NCBI GenBank assembly: GCA_051650265.1
Contig: JBOFIR010000144.1
Location: 1 to 13,434 of the forward strand
Length of the DNA: 13,434 bases
Direction: 5' to 3'
From: JBOFEH01 sp051650265
GTDB taxonomy: Bacteria > Bacillota > Clostridia > Lachnospirales > Cellulosilyticaceae
The notes below the pieces were generated by a model. It searched no databases and had not been told where the DNA came from. It saw nothing but the letters and a program-made list of their open reading frames with translations. The position numbers were made by a program, and so were the translations under genes. Position 1 is the first letter of the stretch; every line of letters starts with the position of its first letter. Below are positions 12,353-13,434 of the stretch, in pieces.

Positions 12353-13434
12353 ATGGGTATCAAGTCGTTTAAATTTGGATTGATTGGCAGATTATTAGCA
12401 GCAATCTTAGTTGGAATCGTGGTAGGACTATGGACACCAGAGCCTGTAGTTGGCTTATTTGTGACAGGAAGTAGTGTGTTTTCTACTTTTCTAAAGTTTA
12501 TGATTCCATTTATTATTATAGCATTTGTTGTAGAAGGTATTAGTGAGCTACGCCAAGGTGCAGGCAAGTTACTCGGTATGACTGTAGGACTTTCTTATCT
12601 CTCTACTTTAACCGCAGGATTGTTGGCCTTTGTAGTAGGTAGCCTATTCTTTGGACGATTCATCGATAGTAGTCGTATGATGGAAGTACTAGGGAGTGAG
12701 GAGCAGATGATTGCATCTTGGATCAATCTGCCATTGTCACCGATTATGGAAGTCACAGCAGCGATTACATTTGCATTCCTTATGGGGCTAGGGATTGCAC
12801 ATCTTAGAAATCAAGGCAAAGGTGAGAGACTCTATGAGGTATTCAAGGAGTTTGCACAGATTATTGAATTGGTACTTCGCAAGGTGATTGTACCAGGCTT
12901 ACCACTTTATATTGCAGGGACATTTGCCAATATTGCTTATAGTGGTCAGATCGTCGTAGTGATGAGTGTATTCTGGAAAGTGATTGTGATCGTTATCTTA
13001 CTCCATTGGGTAATCATGCTTGGGCAGTTTTCTCTAGCGGGAGCTTTGACCAAGAATAATCCCCTCAAACTCATCAAGGCGCAGCTTCCTGCGTATATTA
13101 CAGCAGTAGGTACACAGTCTTCTGTGGCGACGATTCCAGTTAACTTAGAGTCATCAAAAGCACAAGGTGTATCCAAGGAGATCAGAGAATTTGTGATTCC
13201 TTTATGCTCGACTATTCACCTGTCAGGAAGTATTACTTCCATCGTGTCATTTTCTATGGCGGCACTCATGATGAGTGGGATGCCACATGATCTTGGACTG
13301 ATGCTCCCTTATATCTTGATGCTAGGCGTCGTGATGGTTGCAGCACCAGGCGCACCAGGTGGGGCAGTGATGTCTGCGTTGCCACTGTTTGCAATGGTAG
13401 GAATCGGGCCAGAGAGTGCCTTAGCAAGCTTGAT
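12353..13434 (+). CDS. DAACS-family (sodium:dicarboxylate / amino acid) symporter, 3' end outside window
   Basis: This is a membrane transporter of the dicarboxylate/amino acid:cation symporter family. 360 codons are visible and the gene runs off the end. Several hydrophobic helices are clear from residue 9 on (FGLIGRLLAAILVGIVVGLW; FMIPFIIIAFVVEGI; LSTLTAGLLAFVVGSLFF). The re-entrant loop HP1 appears as TAVGTQSSVATIPVNLE, equivalent to the serine-rich TRSSAAT loop. Helix 7 appears as PLCSTIHLSGSI and the HP2 loop as VAAPGAPGGAV. The usual NMDGT of helix 7, which in structurally known members helps bind sodium, reads HLSGS here, so coupling ion and substrate should not be assumed. AAGGAGGAGG lies 6 nt before the ATG. 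It has its own promoter and is transcribed away from nifJ. Substrate cannot be told from the sequence. Confidence 0.88.
   Translation, partial: MGIKSFKFGLIGRLLAAILVGIVVGLWTPEPVVGLFVTGSSVFSTFLKFMIPFIIIAFVVEGISELRQGAGKLLGMTVGLSYLSTLTAGLLAFVVGSLFFGRFIDSSRMMEVLGSEEQMIASWINLPLSPIMEVTAAITFAFLMGLGIAHLRNQGKGERLYEVFKEFAQIIELVLRKVIVPGLPLYIAGTFANIAYSGQIVVVMSVFWKVIVIVILLHWVIMLGQFSLAGALTKNNPLKLIKAQLPAYITAVGTQSSVATIPVNLESSKAQGVSKEIREFVIPLCSTIHLSGSITSIVSFSMAALMMSGMPHDLGLMLPYILMLGVVMVAAPGAPGGAVMSALPLFAMVGIGPESALASL

Noticed and set aside
12136..12567. 143-codon minus-strand frame over the nifJ terminator and symporter start
   Set aside because: It runs through a strong terminator and the promoter of the symporter and is the antisense shadow of a membrane protein.
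1..13434. CRISPR array, tRNA/rRNA genes, insertion sequences, prophage
   Set aside because: No regularly spaced repeats, no tRNA-like clover leaf, no transposase or integrase and no terminal inverted repeats were seen.

Overview
The window looks like chromosomal DNA from a low-GC, strictly anaerobic Firmicute of the Clostridia class. A Lachnospirales relative is my guess, not something the sequence proves. The basis is the AT-rich composition, strong AGGAGG-type ribosome binding sites, consensus sigma-A promoters, a full-length pyruvate:ferredoxin oxidoreductase, an oxygen-scavenging flavo-diiron protein, and the Firmicutes gene order dnaX-ybaB-recR.

Region 1 (1-1746) is the end of a DNA replication and repair operon: the 3' part of dnaX (clamp loader), a YbaB/EbfC nucleoid protein and recR, closed by a 10-bp hairpin terminator. 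Region 2 (1748-4734) holds a convergent membrane-anchored metallophosphoesterase, then rightward genes for a DUF1801/YdhG-like protein, a one-piece fusion of an MNT nucleotidyltransferase with a HEPN (HepT-like) domain, and a Dph6-type ATP pyrophosphatase. The fusion carries both signature motifs of the MntA/HepT toxin-antitoxin pair in a single polypeptide.

Region 3 (4735-5245) has no convincing protein gene. It is rich in hairpins and ends in a large terminator with a T tract. Several hairpin loops have 7-8 nt perfect complements further downstream in the same stretch. I read it as an unrecognised structured RNA of about 400 nt; together with the MNT-HEPN fusion this is the most interesting part of the window.

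Region 4 (5246-7063) is a stand-alone beta-clamp gene (dnaN) with its own promoter, facing an HxlR-family regulator. One very long hairpin serves as terminator for both and overlaps the last codons of the regulator. The regulator has an elaborate inverted-repeat operator over its promoter. Region 5 (7021-12195) is a divergent redox pair, fprA (flavo-diiron O2/NO reductase) on the minus strand and nifJ (PFOR) on the plus strand, each with its own promoter and terminator; the nifJ leader contains about three imperfect 20-bp tandem repeats. An 8-mer, AGTAGACA, occurs at the hxlR, fprA and symporter promoters and may be a shared operator half-site. Region 6 (12263-13434) is a promoter and the first 360 codons of a DAACS-family (sodium:dicarboxylate type) symporter cut by the window edge.

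All calls come from reading the sequence; no database search or folding program was run.
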